From Actinomadura citrea (GTDB lineage Bacteria; Actinomycetota; Actinomycetes; Streptosporangiales; Streptosporangiaceae), in assembly GCF_013409045.1 (NCBI RefSeq), contig NZ_JACCBT010000001.1:4836001-4900000 (forward strand): 64,000 bases of DNA, given 5' to 3'. This document shows positions 1 through 7,825 of the stretch, in pieces; position 1 is the first letter of the stretch, and each line of letters begins with the position of its first letter. The notes under the pieces are model-generated. The model was not told where the DNA came from and made no database searches. It saw only the letters and a list, made by a program, of their open reading frames with translations. The position numbers and the translations under genes are program-made.

Positions 1-1762
1 GCCCGGACGGGACGAGGATGACGTCGCCCGGACGCAGCCGCTCCAGGGACCGGGCGGCCTCGGCGCGGCGGGCCCCGGCGCGCTCGCGCGAGAGCTCGGA
101 CTCGCGGTCCGACAGCCGCCGCCGCATCGCGGCGTACTCCATGAAGTCGCCGAGATGGCACTCGGCGGCCTTGGCGTAGCCCTGCAGGGCCTCCTCGTTC
201 TTGTGCACCTGCCGGGCCAGGCCGACGACGGCGCGGTCGGCCTGGAACTGCGCGAACGACTCCTCCAGGAGCGTGCGGGCCCGTTCGTTGCCGACGGCGC
301 CGACCAGGTTGACGGCCATGTTGTAGGACGGCCGGAAGCTGGAGTTCAGCGGGTAGGTGCGGGTGCCGGCCAGCCCGGCCACGGACGCGGGCTCGACGTT
401 CGGGCCCCACACCACGACGGCGTGGCCCTCGACGTCGATGCCGCGCCGTCCGGCGCGCCCGGTGAGCTGGGTGTACTCGCCCGGGGTGAGGTCGACGTGG
501 GCCTCGCCGTTCCACTTGTCCAGCTTCTCGATCACCACGGTGCGGGCGGGCATGTTGATGCCGAGCGCGAGCGTCTCGGTGGCGAACACGGCCTTGATCA
601 GCCCGCGGGTGAACAGCTCCTCGACGATCTCCTTGAACGTGGGGAGCATCCCGGCGTGGTGGGCGGCGACGCCGCGCTCCAGGGCCTCCCGGAAGTCGCC
701 GTAGCCGAGGATCCGCAGGTCCTCCGTCGCGATGTCGGCGGTGCGCAGCTCGGCGTGCGCGCGGATCTCCTCGGCCTCCTCCTTGGAGGTCAGCCGGATC
801 CCGGCGTGCAGGCACTGCAGGACGGCGGCGTCGCAGCCGGCGCGGCTGAAGATGAACGTGATCGCCGGGAGCAGCCCGGCGCGCTCCAGCCGCTCGATCA
901 CATCGGGCCGGGCGGGCGGCCGGAACCGCTGCGGGCGCGGGGCCCGGCGGCGGCCGGTGCGGCGCCCCTGGTTGACCTTGGCGCGCCGGACCTCCTCCAC
1001 CGCCATCCGGGTCAGCTGCGGGTTCAGCCTGGCCTGCCGGTCGCCGCCCTTGCCGGTGTCGACGAACAGGTCGTACAGCCGCGTCCCCACCAGCATGTGC
1101 TGGAACAGCGGGACGGGGCGGTGCTCGTCCACGATCACCGCGGTGTCGCCGCGGACCTCGTGCAGCCACTCGCCGAACTCCTCGGCGTTGCTGACGGTCG
1201 CCGACAGCGCCACGATCCGCACCGAGTCCGGAACGTGGATGATCACCTCTTCCCAGACGGCGCCGCGGAACCGGTCGGCGAGGTAGTGCACCTCGTCCAT
1301 CACGACGAACGCCAGCCCGGCGAGGGTCTGGGAGCCCGCGTACAGCATGTTCCGCAGGACCTCGGTCGTCATGACGACGATCGGGGCCTCCCCGTTGACG
1401 CTGTTGTCGCCGGTGAGCAGGCCCACCTTCTCCGGGCCGTACCGGCGGACGAGGTCGGCGTACTTCTGGTTCGACAGCGCCTTGATCGGCGTGGTGTAGA
1501 AGCACTTGCTGCCGCCGGTCAGGGCGAGGTGGACCGCGAACTCCCCCACCACCGTCTTCCCGGAACCGGTCGGGGCGGCGACCAGCACGCCGCTGCCGTC
1601 CTCCAGTGCCTGGCACGCCTCCAGCTGGAACGCGTCGAGCTCGAAGTCGTACAGCGTCCGGAAGTCCAGCAGGGCCGGGCCGTTCCCGCCGGTGCGCCTG
1701 CGGTAGGCGGCGTAGCGCTGGGCCGGGCTCTGTCCGGCCGACGTGGTGTCGGGGGTGGTCAT
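1..1762 (-). CDS. helY: HelY/Mtr4-like DEAD/DEAH-box RNA helicase, C-terminus cut by window edge
   Basis: 587 codons are visible from an ATG at 1762 and the frame stays open to base 1, so the C-terminal part lies outside. Superfamily-2 motifs are clear: Walker A APTGSGKT near residues 63-70, DEVH box (VVMDEVHYL), SAT motif (ALSATVSN) and the motif VI run QLTGRAGRRG. After the core comes the helical region typical of Ski2/Mtr4 proteins. These enzymes unwind structured RNA with ATP; the mycobacterial orthologue is called HelY. It lies 38 bases after tatC, as in other actinobacteria. A TAGGCT box seven bases before the ATG suggests it also has its own leaderless promoter inside the tatC tail. 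Confidence 0.9.
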   Translation of the reverse strand, partial: MTTPDTTSAGQSPAQRYAAYRRRTGGNGPALLDFRTLYDFELDAFQLEACQALEDGSGVLVAAPTGSGKTVVGEFAVHLALTGGSKCFYTTPIKALSNQKYADLVRRYGPEKVGLLTGDNSVNGEAPIVVMTTEVLRNMLYAGSQTLAGLAFVVMDEVHYLADRFRGAVWEEVIIHVPDSVRIVALSATVSNAEEFGEWLHEVRGDTAVIVDEHRPVPLFQHMLVGTRLYDLFVDTGKGGDRQARLNPQLTRMAVEEVRRAKVNQGRRTGRRRAPRPQRFRPPARPDVIERLERAGLLPAITFIFSRAGCDAAVLQCLHAGIRLTSKEEAEEIRAHAELRTADIATEDLRILGYGDFREALERGVAAHHAGMLPTFKEIVEELFTRGLIKAVFATETLALGINMPARTVVIEKLDKWNGEAHVDLTPGEYTQLTGRAGRRGIDVEGHAVVVWGPNVEPASVAGLAGTRTYPLNSSFRPSYNMAVNLVGAVGNERARTLLEESFAQFQADRAVVGLARQVHKNEEALQGYAKAAECHLGDFMEYAAMRRRLSDRESELSRERAGARRAEAARSLERLRPGDVILVPSG

Positions 1763-1769
1763 ACCATCG

Positions 1770-1775
1770 AGCCTA
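1770..1775 (-). promoter_or_regulatory. Leaderless -10 box of helY
   Basis: TAGGCT on the minus strand, seven bases before the helY ATG. The same hexamer and spacing precede dop. It implies helY can be transcribed independently of the upstream paf-tat genes. Confidence 0.45.
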
Positions 1776-1800
1776 CGGTTTCGACCGGCCCGATACCCAA

Positions 1801-2673
1801 TCAGCGGGCCCGGTCGCCCTTCTCCAGCTCCGCGTCGATCGATTCGAGGTCGAGGGGCGAGACCTCGTCGTCGGCCAGGCCCGCGTACGGGTCGGGGCGG
1901 CGGGCCCGCCTGCGGTCGTTGAAGAAGGCCAGCAGCGCGGCGATCTCGAACAGCAGGACGGTCGGCAGCGCGAGCGCGAGCATCGTGAACGGGTCGGCGC
2001 TCGGCGTGGCGACCGCCGCGAAGACGAAGATCCCGAACAGGATCAGCCGCTGGGACCGGCGGATCCGCGACGAGCTCAGCACGCCCGCCATGTTCAGGAC
2101 GACCACGAACAGCGGGAGCTCGAACGTCAGCCCGAACACCAGCAGCATCGTCAGCACGTAGCTGAGATAGCTGTCGACCGTGATCAGGGGCTTGACGTCG
2201 TCGGCGACGAACCCCAGGAAGATCGCCAGGCCCTTGTCGACGGTCAGGTACGCCAGGCCGGTGCCGACGAAGAACAGCGGGACGGCGGCGCCGAGGAAGA
2301 CGTACGTCCAGCGGCGCTCCCGCTGGTACAGGCCCGGCGCCACGAACGCCCAGAGCTGGTACAGCCAGACCGGCGCGGAGATGACCCCGCCGATGATGCA
2401 GGAGATCTTCAGCTTCAGGAAGAACGAGGAGAAGATCCCGTTCACGAACAGGGAGCACTGGTCCTTGTCGACCACGTGGGACTGGGGCAGCGAGCAGTAC
2501 GGCTGCTTGAGGAAGTCCCAGACCGGGTCGAACAGCAGCCAGCCGAGGACCGCGCCCACCACGAAGGCCAGCACGGCCTTGATCAGCCTGTTCCGCAGCT
2601 CACGGAGGTGCTCCATGAGGGGCATGCGGCCGTCGGGGGCGGCGTCGCGCCTGTTCAGCTTCATCGTCGGCAT
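1801..2673 (-). CDS. tatC: Sec-independent protein translocase TatC
   Basis: 290-residue polytopic membrane protein with the TatC hallmarks: N-terminal LMEHLRELRNRL, the conserved FxLP-type stretch (FELPLFVVVLN) and six hydrophobic segments. TatC is the twin-arginine signal receptor of the Tat pathway, which exports folded proteins across the plasma membrane together with TatA. It sits 45 bases after tatA and 38 bases before helY, an arrangement conserved in actinobacteria. Two start codons are possible, ATG 2673 or ATG 2664 (MKLNRR); neither has a good ribosome-binding site. The C-terminal tail is charged and probably cytoplasmic. Confidence 0.95.
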   Translation of the reverse strand: MPTMKLNRRDAAPDGRMPLMEHLRELRNRLIKAVLAFVVGAVLGWLLFDPVWDFLKQPYCSLPQSHVVDKDQCSLFVNGIFSSFFLKLKISCIIGGVISAPVWLYQLWAFVAPGLYQRERRWTYVFLGAAVPLFFVGTGLAYLTVDKGLAIFLGFVADDVKPLITVDSYLSYVLTMLLVFGLTFELPLFVVVLNMAGVLSSSRIRRSQRLILFGIFVFAAVATPSADPFTMLALALPTVLLFEIAALLAFFNDRRRARRPDPYAGLADDEVSPLDLESIDAELEKGDRAR

Positions 2674-2718
2674 TCGGCTCGGGGGTCGCGGGGCGGGGTG
2701 GTCGTGGCGTGGGCCGGG

Positions 2719-3084
2719 TCAGCCCTTGCGCGCCTGACCGGGGTCCGACACCGGCACACCCTGGATCGGCTCACCCGAGGCCAGCGCGCCGCGGGAACGC
2801 TGCCCGCCCTCGGAGGCCGCCGCCTCGCGCTCCAGCCGGGCGGCCTCCTCGCGCAGCCGGGCCGCCCTGTCACGCGCCTCGTCGCCCTGCGAGGTCGGCA
2901 TGGTCTTGGCGGGCCGATCGGCGGGCGCGTCGTCATCGTCCTCGCGCAGGCCCTTGGTCTCGGCCTTCAGGATGCGCGCCGACTTGCCCAGCGAACGGGC
3001 GAGCTGGGGCAGCTTCGCCGACCCGAAGATCAGGACGACGACCAGCAGGATGATGAGCAGTTCGGGGGTCCCGATGTTCGGCAT
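2719..3084 (-). CDS. tatA: Twin-arginine translocase subunit TatA
   Basis: 121 residues with the standard TatA plan: a single N-terminal membrane helix (about residues 7-22), the [16 protein letters not shown] hinge and amphipathic helix, then a long charged cytoplasmic tail rich in Asp, Arg and Glu. TatA oligomers form the pore that lets Tat substrates cross. No tatB is present here; actinobacteria usually encode it elsewhere. It starts 26 bases after the small membrane protein gene and ends 45 bases before tatC, so the genes are probably cotranscribed. Confidence 0.93.
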   Translation of the reverse strand: MPNIGTPELLIILLVVVLIFGSAKLPQLARSLGKSARILKAETKGLREDDDDAPADRPAKTMPTSQGDEARDRAARLREEAARLEREAAASEGGQRSRGALASGEPIQGVPVSDPGQARKG

Positions 3085-3110
3085 GTGCAGTCCTCTTCAA
3101 CAGGTGACAC

Positions 3111-3359
3111 TCAGGACGATCGTACGCCGTCCCCGGGCGGTTGTGGCGACCGATCGTCCTCGAGCCGGGAGAGTTCATCGCGCAGCGCCGACCGTTCCGG
3201 TTCCAGCCGGCGCCTGGTGCGTTCCAGTTCACGTCCGAAACGCCGCACGCCGAGCCACACCTTGAAGGCGCACCAGGCGAGCACGGCCAGCCCTGCGAAA
3301 CCGAGCGACACCGACACCGAGACCCACGCCACGCCCGCCACGCTATCCGATCGGCTCAC
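3111..3359 (-). CDS. Small single-span membrane protein between pafC and tatA
   Basis: 82 residues starting at a GTG whose bases overlap the pafC stop (GTGA), so it is translationally coupled to pafC. One hydrophobic helix (about residues 8-31) is followed by a strongly charged, probably cytoplasmic helix rich in Arg and Glu (ERTRRRLEPERSALRDELSR) and a polar tail. I do not recognise a named family. A small protein in this slot also occurs in Streptomyces, as far as I recall. Its coupling to pafC and proximity to tatA suggest a conserved role, but no function can be assigned from sequence. Confidence 0.75.
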   Translation of the reverse strand: MSRSDSVAGVAWVSVSVSLGFAGLAVLAWCAFKVWLGVRRFGRELERTRRRLEPERSALRDELSRLEDDRSPQPPGDGVRSS

Positions 3360-4357
3360 GCCAGGCCGTACCGGGCCAGCGCGCGCGCCGCGTCGTCCCG
3401 CACCCCGGCCGCGATCGCCTCCGGGGCCACGACGCGGCCCTGGTCGCCGAGGCGCAGCGCCAGGCCCCGCACCCAGCGGGCGTCCGGGGTGCGCAGGACG
3501 ACCCGGAGCCGCCCCTCCCCCAGTTCCTCCACGCTCTCGCACGGGTAGTAGTCGGCGACCCACCGGCCGCGCGCGGACAGCTCCAGGGTGACCGCCTCGT
3601 CCTGCGGCGAGGGGCGGAACAGGCCGGCGTCCACGTCGATCGGCTCCGCATCGTCCGGCACCTCGGCGGGCACGTCCAGCACCGACAGGTCGGCGATCCG
3701 GTCCAGCTTGAACAGCCGCACCCCCTCGGCCCGGCGGCACCAGCCCTCCAGGTAGGTGGTGCCCTCCACGACCAGCAGCCGCATCGGGTCGACGTCGCGC
3801 TCGGTGTTCTCGTCCCGCGCCGGGACGTAGTAGGTCAAGTGCACGCGGCGGGCCGCCGCGATCGCCTCGCGCAGGACGCCGACCGCGGTGCGGGCCGAGT
3901 CGGCCGAGCCGCCCCGGGCGTCCACCTCCACGGAGACCTTGCTGGACACCGCCGCGGCCGCGCCCGCCGCGGTCTCCAGCTTGGCGATCACGCGGCTGAG
4001 CGCGTCCCGGTCGTGCAACTCGGGGATCTCGGCCAGCATCCGCAGCGCCACCAGCAGCGCGCTCGCCTCGTCCACCTTCAGCCGCAGCGGCCGGGCGATC
4101 GACTCCGCCTCCGCCACCGTGATCTCCCCGCCCTCGTAGGACAGGTCGATCGGGCAGTAGGGGTCGGGCGCGCGCAGCTCCACGCACCACAGCAGGTTCA
4201 GGTCGTCGATCAGCTGCTTCTCGGTCACCCCGAACGCGGCGGCGGCCTCGCCGAGCGCCACCGAGTCGCGGTTCACCACGTACGGAACGAGTGCCAGCAG
4301 GCGCGCGAGCCGGTCCGTGGACGTCGTCGCCGCCTTCGCCGCGGTCTTCGCCGTCAT
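3356..4357 (-). CDS. pafC: PafC, WYL-domain DNA-damage transcription activator subunit
   Basis: 333 residues: an N-terminal winged-helix region (DRLARLLALVPYVVNR, ..AAAAFGVTEKQLIDDLNLL) and a WYL domain (TYLEGWCRRAEGVRLFKLDRI). In mycobacteria PafB and PafC form a heterodimer that activates the RecA-independent DNA-damage response. The ATG start at 4357 overlaps the pafB stop by four bases (ATGA), consistent with stoichiometric translation. It lies in the paf-tat operon; unlike the mycobacterial arrangement, pafA is not immediately upstream but about 3.5 kb away behind unrelated genes. Confidence 0.93.
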   Translation of the reverse strand: MTAKTAAKAATTSTDRLARLLALVPYVVNRDSVALGEAAAAFGVTEKQLIDDLNLLWCVELRAPDPYCPIDLSYEGGEITVAEAESIARPLRLKVDEASALLVALRMLAEIPELHDRDALSRVIAKLETAAGAAAAVSSKVSVEVDARGGSADSARTAVGVLREAIAAARRVHLTYYVPARDENTERDVDPMRLLVVEGTTYLEGWCRRAEGVRLFKLDRIADLSVLDVPAEVPDDAEPIDVDAGLFRPSPQDEAVTLELSARGRWVADYYPCESVEELGEGRLRVVLRTPDARWVRGLALRLGDQGRVVAPEAIAAGVRDDAARALARYGLA

Positions 4358-5382
4358 CGGCCGTTCATCTCCCCATGCTCGCCGTGCGCCGCCGCCGGGT
4401 GCGCGCCGGCCGCGGCCAGCACCGACTTCAGGTGCTGGACCACCGCCTCGCGCAGGTCCGGCGGGTCGAGGACCACCACGTCGTCGGCGAACCGCGCCAG
4501 GTAGGGCGCGAACCGGTCGACGTCTCCGAAGGTCAGGACCGCCTCGTCCCACTCCCCGTCCCAGGCCGGCTCCTCGACCGGGCGGACGTCGCGGGCCCAC
4601 CGCCGCGGGCCCTGCGCCGCGCCGCGCCGCAGCCGGACGGTCGCCGGGCGGGGCTCGCCGAGCGGCTCGCTCCAGTCGAACGCGATGCGCCGCACGTCCA
4701 CCCCGTCCGGGACCGTCACCGACCCGGGCGGGCCGTCCGGCGCGACGTCCCCGACGATGCGGCTCAGCCGGAACACCCGCTGCTCGTCGCGGTCGCGGTC
4801 GAACCCGACCACGTACCAGCGGCCCCGCCGGCTCACCACGCCCCACGGGTCCAGGTGCCGGCGCGCCACCGACGTGCGCCCGATGCCCTGGTAGTCGAAC
4901 GCGACCGGGCGGCCGTCGCGCACCGCCTCCCACAGGGCGGGGAAGGACGGGTCGTGCGTGTTCACCCGCGGCTCGATGCCCGTCGCGGCGGCCACGTCGG
5001 TCTCCACCCCGGCCGCGCGCAGCTTCAGCAGCGCCCCCGACGCCGCCTCGGCCATGCTGGCGCGCTGCCACACCCGCGCCGCCAGGCCCAGCACCGCCGC
5101 CTCGTCCGGGGACAGGTGGATGTCGGGCAGCTCGTAGGCCTGCGGTGGGATCCGGTAGCCGATCTCCTCGCCGCCGCCGCCCTGCTGGTCGCTGCCGACC
5201 TCCAGGGGGACGCCGAGCTCGCGCAGCTCCTCCTTGTCCCGCTCGAACATGCGCTTGAACGCCTCGTCGGAGTCGGGGTAGCCGGGCACCGCCCGGCGGA
5301 TCTGCTCGGCCGTCAGATAGCGCCGGGTGGCGAGCAGGCAGACCACCAGGTTCAGCAGCCGCTCGGTCTTGCGCCGCGACAC
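4354..5382 (-). CDS. pafB: PafB, WYL-domain DNA-damage transcription activator subunit
   Basis: 342 residues when started at the GTG at 5382 (SRRKTERLLNLVVCLL), where a GGTGG-rich ribosome-binding site lies just upstream; the frame is open to 5445 but the extra 21 residues are not family-like. The N-terminal winged helix (RYLTAEQIRRAVPGY..FERDKEELRELG) is followed by a WYL domain (VVSRRGRWYVVGFDRDR, FRLSRI). It is the partner of PafC; WYL domains are thought to sense a nucleic-acid ligand. First gene of the minus-strand paf-tat-helY run, divergent from the DUF3866 gene. Confidence 0.93.
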   Translation of the reverse strand: MSRRKTERLLNLVVCLLATRRYLTAEQIRRAVPGYPDSDEAFKRMFERDKEELRELGVPLEVGSDQQGGGGEEIGYRIPPQAYELPDIHLSPDEAAVLGLAARVWQRASMAEAASGALLKLRAAGVETDVAAATGIEPRVNTHDPSFPALWEAVRDGRPVAFDYQGIGRTSVARRHLDPWGVVSRRGRWYVVGFDRDRDEQRVFRLSRIVGDVAPDGPPGSVTVPDGVDVRRIAFDWSEPLGEPRPATVRLRRGAAQGPRRWARDVRPVEEPAWDGEWDEAVLTFGDVDRFAPYLARFADDVVVLDPPDLREAVVQHLKSVLAAAGAHPAAAHGEHGEMNGR

Positions 5383-5464
5383 TTCGCCACCACCTCGTTC
5401 CCTCCGTGAGCCCCGAACCCCGGCCGGCGCGCCGATCGTCCCCACGTGCCGTCCCGCAGGACGC

Positions 5465-5470
5465 TACCGT
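5465..5470 (+). promoter_or_regulatory. Leaderless -10 box of the DUF3866 gene
   Basis: TACCGT, eight bases before GTG 5479. This favours 5479 over the in-frame GTG at 5446 as the true start. Confidence 0.4.
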
Positions 5471-5478
5471 TTCCCGGT

Positions 5479-6561
5479 GTGATCCGATGGCGCAAAGGCA
5501 CAGTCGAGGACATCCGCCGCGAATGGCCGGGGGCGGTCGAGCTGGACGTCTCGATCGGGGGCGAAGGGACGCACCGGGCCCTGGCCTATCCCGCCCTGGT
5601 GGGCAGGCCCGAACCGGGCGACACCGTCCTGCTCAACACTACGGCCTTGGCGATGGGTCTCGGCACCGGCGGGTACGCCATGGTCGTCGCGGTCCCGGAC
5701 CGGCTCCCGCCCGACCCGGAGGGGCCCGGCCACCTGGTCAAGGCCCGCTACACCCCGTTGCAGGCCACCGTCCTCGGCGCCGACGAGCAGGACTCCCCCC
5801 ACCACGCGGTCCTGCGCGACGCCGACTCGCTGGACCGGATGCCCGTCATCGTCGCCGACCTGCACTCCGCGCTGCCCCCGATCCTTGCCGCCCTGCTGGC
5901 CGGGCGCCCGGACGCGCGGGTCGTCTACGTGATGCCGGACGGCGGGGCGCTGCCGTCGTGGTTCTCGATGTCGATCGCCCGGCTGAAGGACGCCGGGGCG
6001 CTCGCCGCGACCGTCACCGTGGGGCAGGCGTTCGGCGGCGACCTCGAGGCCGTCACCGTCCACACCGGCCTGCTGGCCGCGCGGCTCGTCCTGGAGGCCG
6101 ACGCGGTGGTCCTCGCCCAGGGCCCGGGCAACCTGGGGACGGGCACCAGGTGGGGCTTCTCGGGCGTCACGGCGGGCGAGGCCGTCAACGCCGCGTCCGT
6201 GCTGGGCGGGCGGCCGGTGGGGTCGCTGCGGGTCAGCGAGGGCGACAGGCGCGAGCGCCACATCGGCGTCTCGCACCACTCCCTGACCGCCTACGGGCGC
6301 GTGGCGCTGGCCCGCGCCGACATCCCCGTCCCCGAGCTCGGCGGCCCCTTCGGCGCCCGCGTCGCTGCCGGGGCCGCGCCGCTGGGCGAACGGCACCGGC
6401 TCGTCCCGGTCCCCGTCGACGGCCTCCACGAGGCCCTCAGGACCGCCGAGAAGGACTGGGGCGTCCGGCTGTCGACCATGGGGCGCCGGCTGGAGGAGGA
6501 CCTCCCCTACTTCCTCACGGCGGCCGCGGCGGGCCGCCACACGGCCGCCCTGCTCGGCTGA
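5479..6561 (+). CDS. DUF3866 family protein
   Basis: 360 residues from GTG 5479 (an in-frame GTG at 5446 would add 11). It resembles the DUF3866 family, uncharacterised proteins commonly encoded next to pafBC in actinobacteria. Seen in sequence: a Gly-rich N-terminal half with alternating beta-like stretches (TVLLNTTALAMGLGTGGYAMVVAV), a central VVYVMPDGGALPSWFS segment and a conserved-looking VVLAQGPGNLGTGTRWGFSG motif that could bind a nucleotide or phosphate. No signal peptide or membrane helix is evident. It is divergent from pafB with about 96 bases between starts, so the two could share regulation. Function unknown. Confidence 0.8.
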   Translation: MIRWRKGTVEDIRREWPGAVELDVSIGGEGTHRALAYPALVGRPEPGDTVLLNTTALAMGLGTGGYAMVVAVPDRLPPDPEGPGHLVKARYTPLQATVLGADEQDSPHHAVLRDADSLDRMPVIVADLHSALPPILAALLAGRPDARVVYVMPDGGALPSWFSMSIARLKDAGALAATVTVGQAFGGDLEAVTVHTGLLAARLVLEADAVVLAQGPGNLGTGTRWGFSGVTAGEAVNAASVLGGRPVGSLRVSEGDRRERHIGVSHHSLTAYGRVALARADIPVPELGGPFGARVAAGAAPLGERHRLVPVPVDGLHEALRTAEKDWGVRLSTMGRRLEEDLPYFLTAAAAGRHTAALLG

Positions 6562-6563
6562 CC

Positions 6564-7091
6564 CTAGAGCGCCGCGGGCCCGGTGCCGGCAGAAAGGGTG
6601 CCGGCTGAAACGGCGCCGGCGTCGGCGCCCGCGGCCTCCTCGGCGGTGTAGGACGAGGTGAACGTGAACGCCCGCGGCGAGGGGCCGTCCGCGCGGAGCA
6701 GCGCGAGGCGCTCCAGGGCCTCGCCGACGCTCGGGATGTGGCCCGCCGGCACCCACCACAGCACGAGATGCGCGTCCACGTGCCGCTGGAACCACTCGCG
6801 GCGGCGCCGCATCGTCTCCAGGTGGCCGCTGCGGTAGACGAAGTCCCACAGCGCCTCCGCCGACTCCCACACCGAGAAGTTGACGATGACGTCCTCGCCG
6901 GCGGGGCGCATCCCGGTGGCGTCGGCCTCCCCCTCCTCCACCAGCCGCCAGACGAATCCGGGCGTGCCGTCGGCGAGCGCGTTGACCGGCTCCACCAGCG
7001 AGAGGAAGTCCGCCATGCGCGGGTCGCCGAGGGGAAAGCGGAGCGTGCCGAGGTTGAACTGGGCGAGGTGGTACCGGGTCCGTGTGCTCAT
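6564..7091 (-). CDS. DUF3291 domain protein
   Basis: 175 residues starting ATG at 7091. The sequence (YHLAQFNLGTLRFPLGDPRM, VNFSVWESAEALWDFVYRS, HLVLWWVPAGHIPSV) matches the DUF3291 family, small proteins with a ferredoxin-like monooxygenase (ABM-type) fold and no established reaction. The last 25 residues (AGADAGAVSAG...) are low-complexity. It lies 32 bases after the COG2345-type regulator on the same strand and is probably cotranscribed with it. Confidence 0.75.
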   Translation of the reverse strand: MSTRTRYHLAQFNLGTLRFPLGDPRMADFLSLVEPVNALADGTPGFVWRLVEEGEADATGMRPAGEDVIVNFSVWESAEALWDFVYRSGHLETMRRRREWFQRHVDAHLVLWWVPAGHIPSVGEALERLALLRADGPSPRAFTFTSSYTAEEAAGADAGAVSAGTLSAGTGPAAL

Positions 7092-7123
7092 GGGCTCACC
7101 CCACCACGCTCCCCACTTCTATG

Positions 7124-7780
7124 TCAATGCTCATTGTTTTTAGAAGGAGCGGCCGCGACGCAGCACCACCCGGGCCGCGGATCCATCCGGACCCGGACCC
7201 GCGAGCCCTCTGCCAGCCCTTCGAGCAGCGCCAGGTTCATCCCGCAGACGAGCGGCGGGAACTGCTCGGCGACCGTGTGGAAGGGGCAGTTGCGCATGCG
7301 CAGGACGGCGCCGTCGTCGTCCAAGACGGGTTCGTAGCCGCGGCCGGCCAGCACGTCCGCCAGCTGGTCCAGGTCGTCGAAGGAGGCGCCCTGGCCGCGC
7401 AGCGCCCTTCCCCTGCGGCGGGCCGCGTCCTGGAGCTCCATGTCGAGACCCGCCGTCTCGGCCGCCTCGGCCAGCAGCCCCGCCGCCGTCCGGTAGTCGC
7501 GGGCGGGCAGCGACACGTCCCGCTCCGCCGCCGAGCGCCGGTACACCTTCGCCGGGCGTCCCGCCCCGGGGCCCGACCGCCCCGTCAGCCGCCTGCTGCC
7601 GGCCTCCAGCAGCCCGGCGTCGACCAGCTTGTCCAGGTGGAACGCCGCCAGGGTCCGCGCGACGCCGGCCGCCTCGGCGGCCTCGCCCCGCCCCACCTCG
7701 CGGCCCTGCGCCGCGACGAACTCGTACAGCCGCCGCCGCACCGGGTCCTGCAGCAGCGCGATCGCGTCGATGTCCTCCAT
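7124..7780 (-). CDS. COG2345/SufR-like winged-helix regulator
   Basis: 218 residues. The N-terminus is an ArsR/DeoR-type winged helix (ALLQDPVRRRLYEFVAAQ, then LAAFHLDKLVDAGLL as recognition helix). The C-terminal half carries NCPFHTVAEQFPPLVC (Cys165, Cys179) and a late Cys206-Cys207 pair. In SufR-type COG2345 regulators similarly placed cysteines hold an iron-sulfur cluster, so redox or iron sensing is plausible but unproven. The downstream DUF3291 gene is the obvious operon partner; no suf genes are in the window. A TAGAAT box six bases before the ATG indicates a leaderless transcript. Confidence 0.75.
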   Translation of the reverse strand: MEDIDAIALLQDPVRRRLYEFVAAQGREVGRGEAAEAAGVARTLAAFHLDKLVDAGLLEAGSRRLTGRSGPGAGRPAKVYRRSAAERDVSLPARDYRTAAGLLAEAAETAGLDMELQDAARRRGRALRGQGASFDDLDQLADVLAGRGYEPVLDDDGAVLRMRNCPFHTVAEQFPPLVCGMNLALLEGLAEGSRVRVRMDPRPGWCCVAAAPSKNNEH

Positions 7781-7786
7781 CCCGCC

Positions 7787-7792
7787 ATTCTA
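7787..7792 (-). promoter_or_regulatory. Leaderless -10 box of the COG2345-type regulator
   Basis: TAGAAT six bases before the ATG at 7780. Confidence 0.45.
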
Positions 7793-7825
7793 AGAACGAC
7801 GGGAACTCGACTTAGAGCGCGCGGC

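Noticed and set aside
155-2161. Long plus-strand open frame (668 codons) opposite helY and tatC
   Set aside because: It is antisense to two clear gene products, is Arg/Gly/Asp-rich without any motif, and reflects the lack of stop codons in high-GC DNA.
5406-6608. Second plus-strand frame over the DUF3866 gene
   Set aside because: Arg/Pro/Gly-rich shadow in another frame; the 5479-6561 frame has the family motifs.
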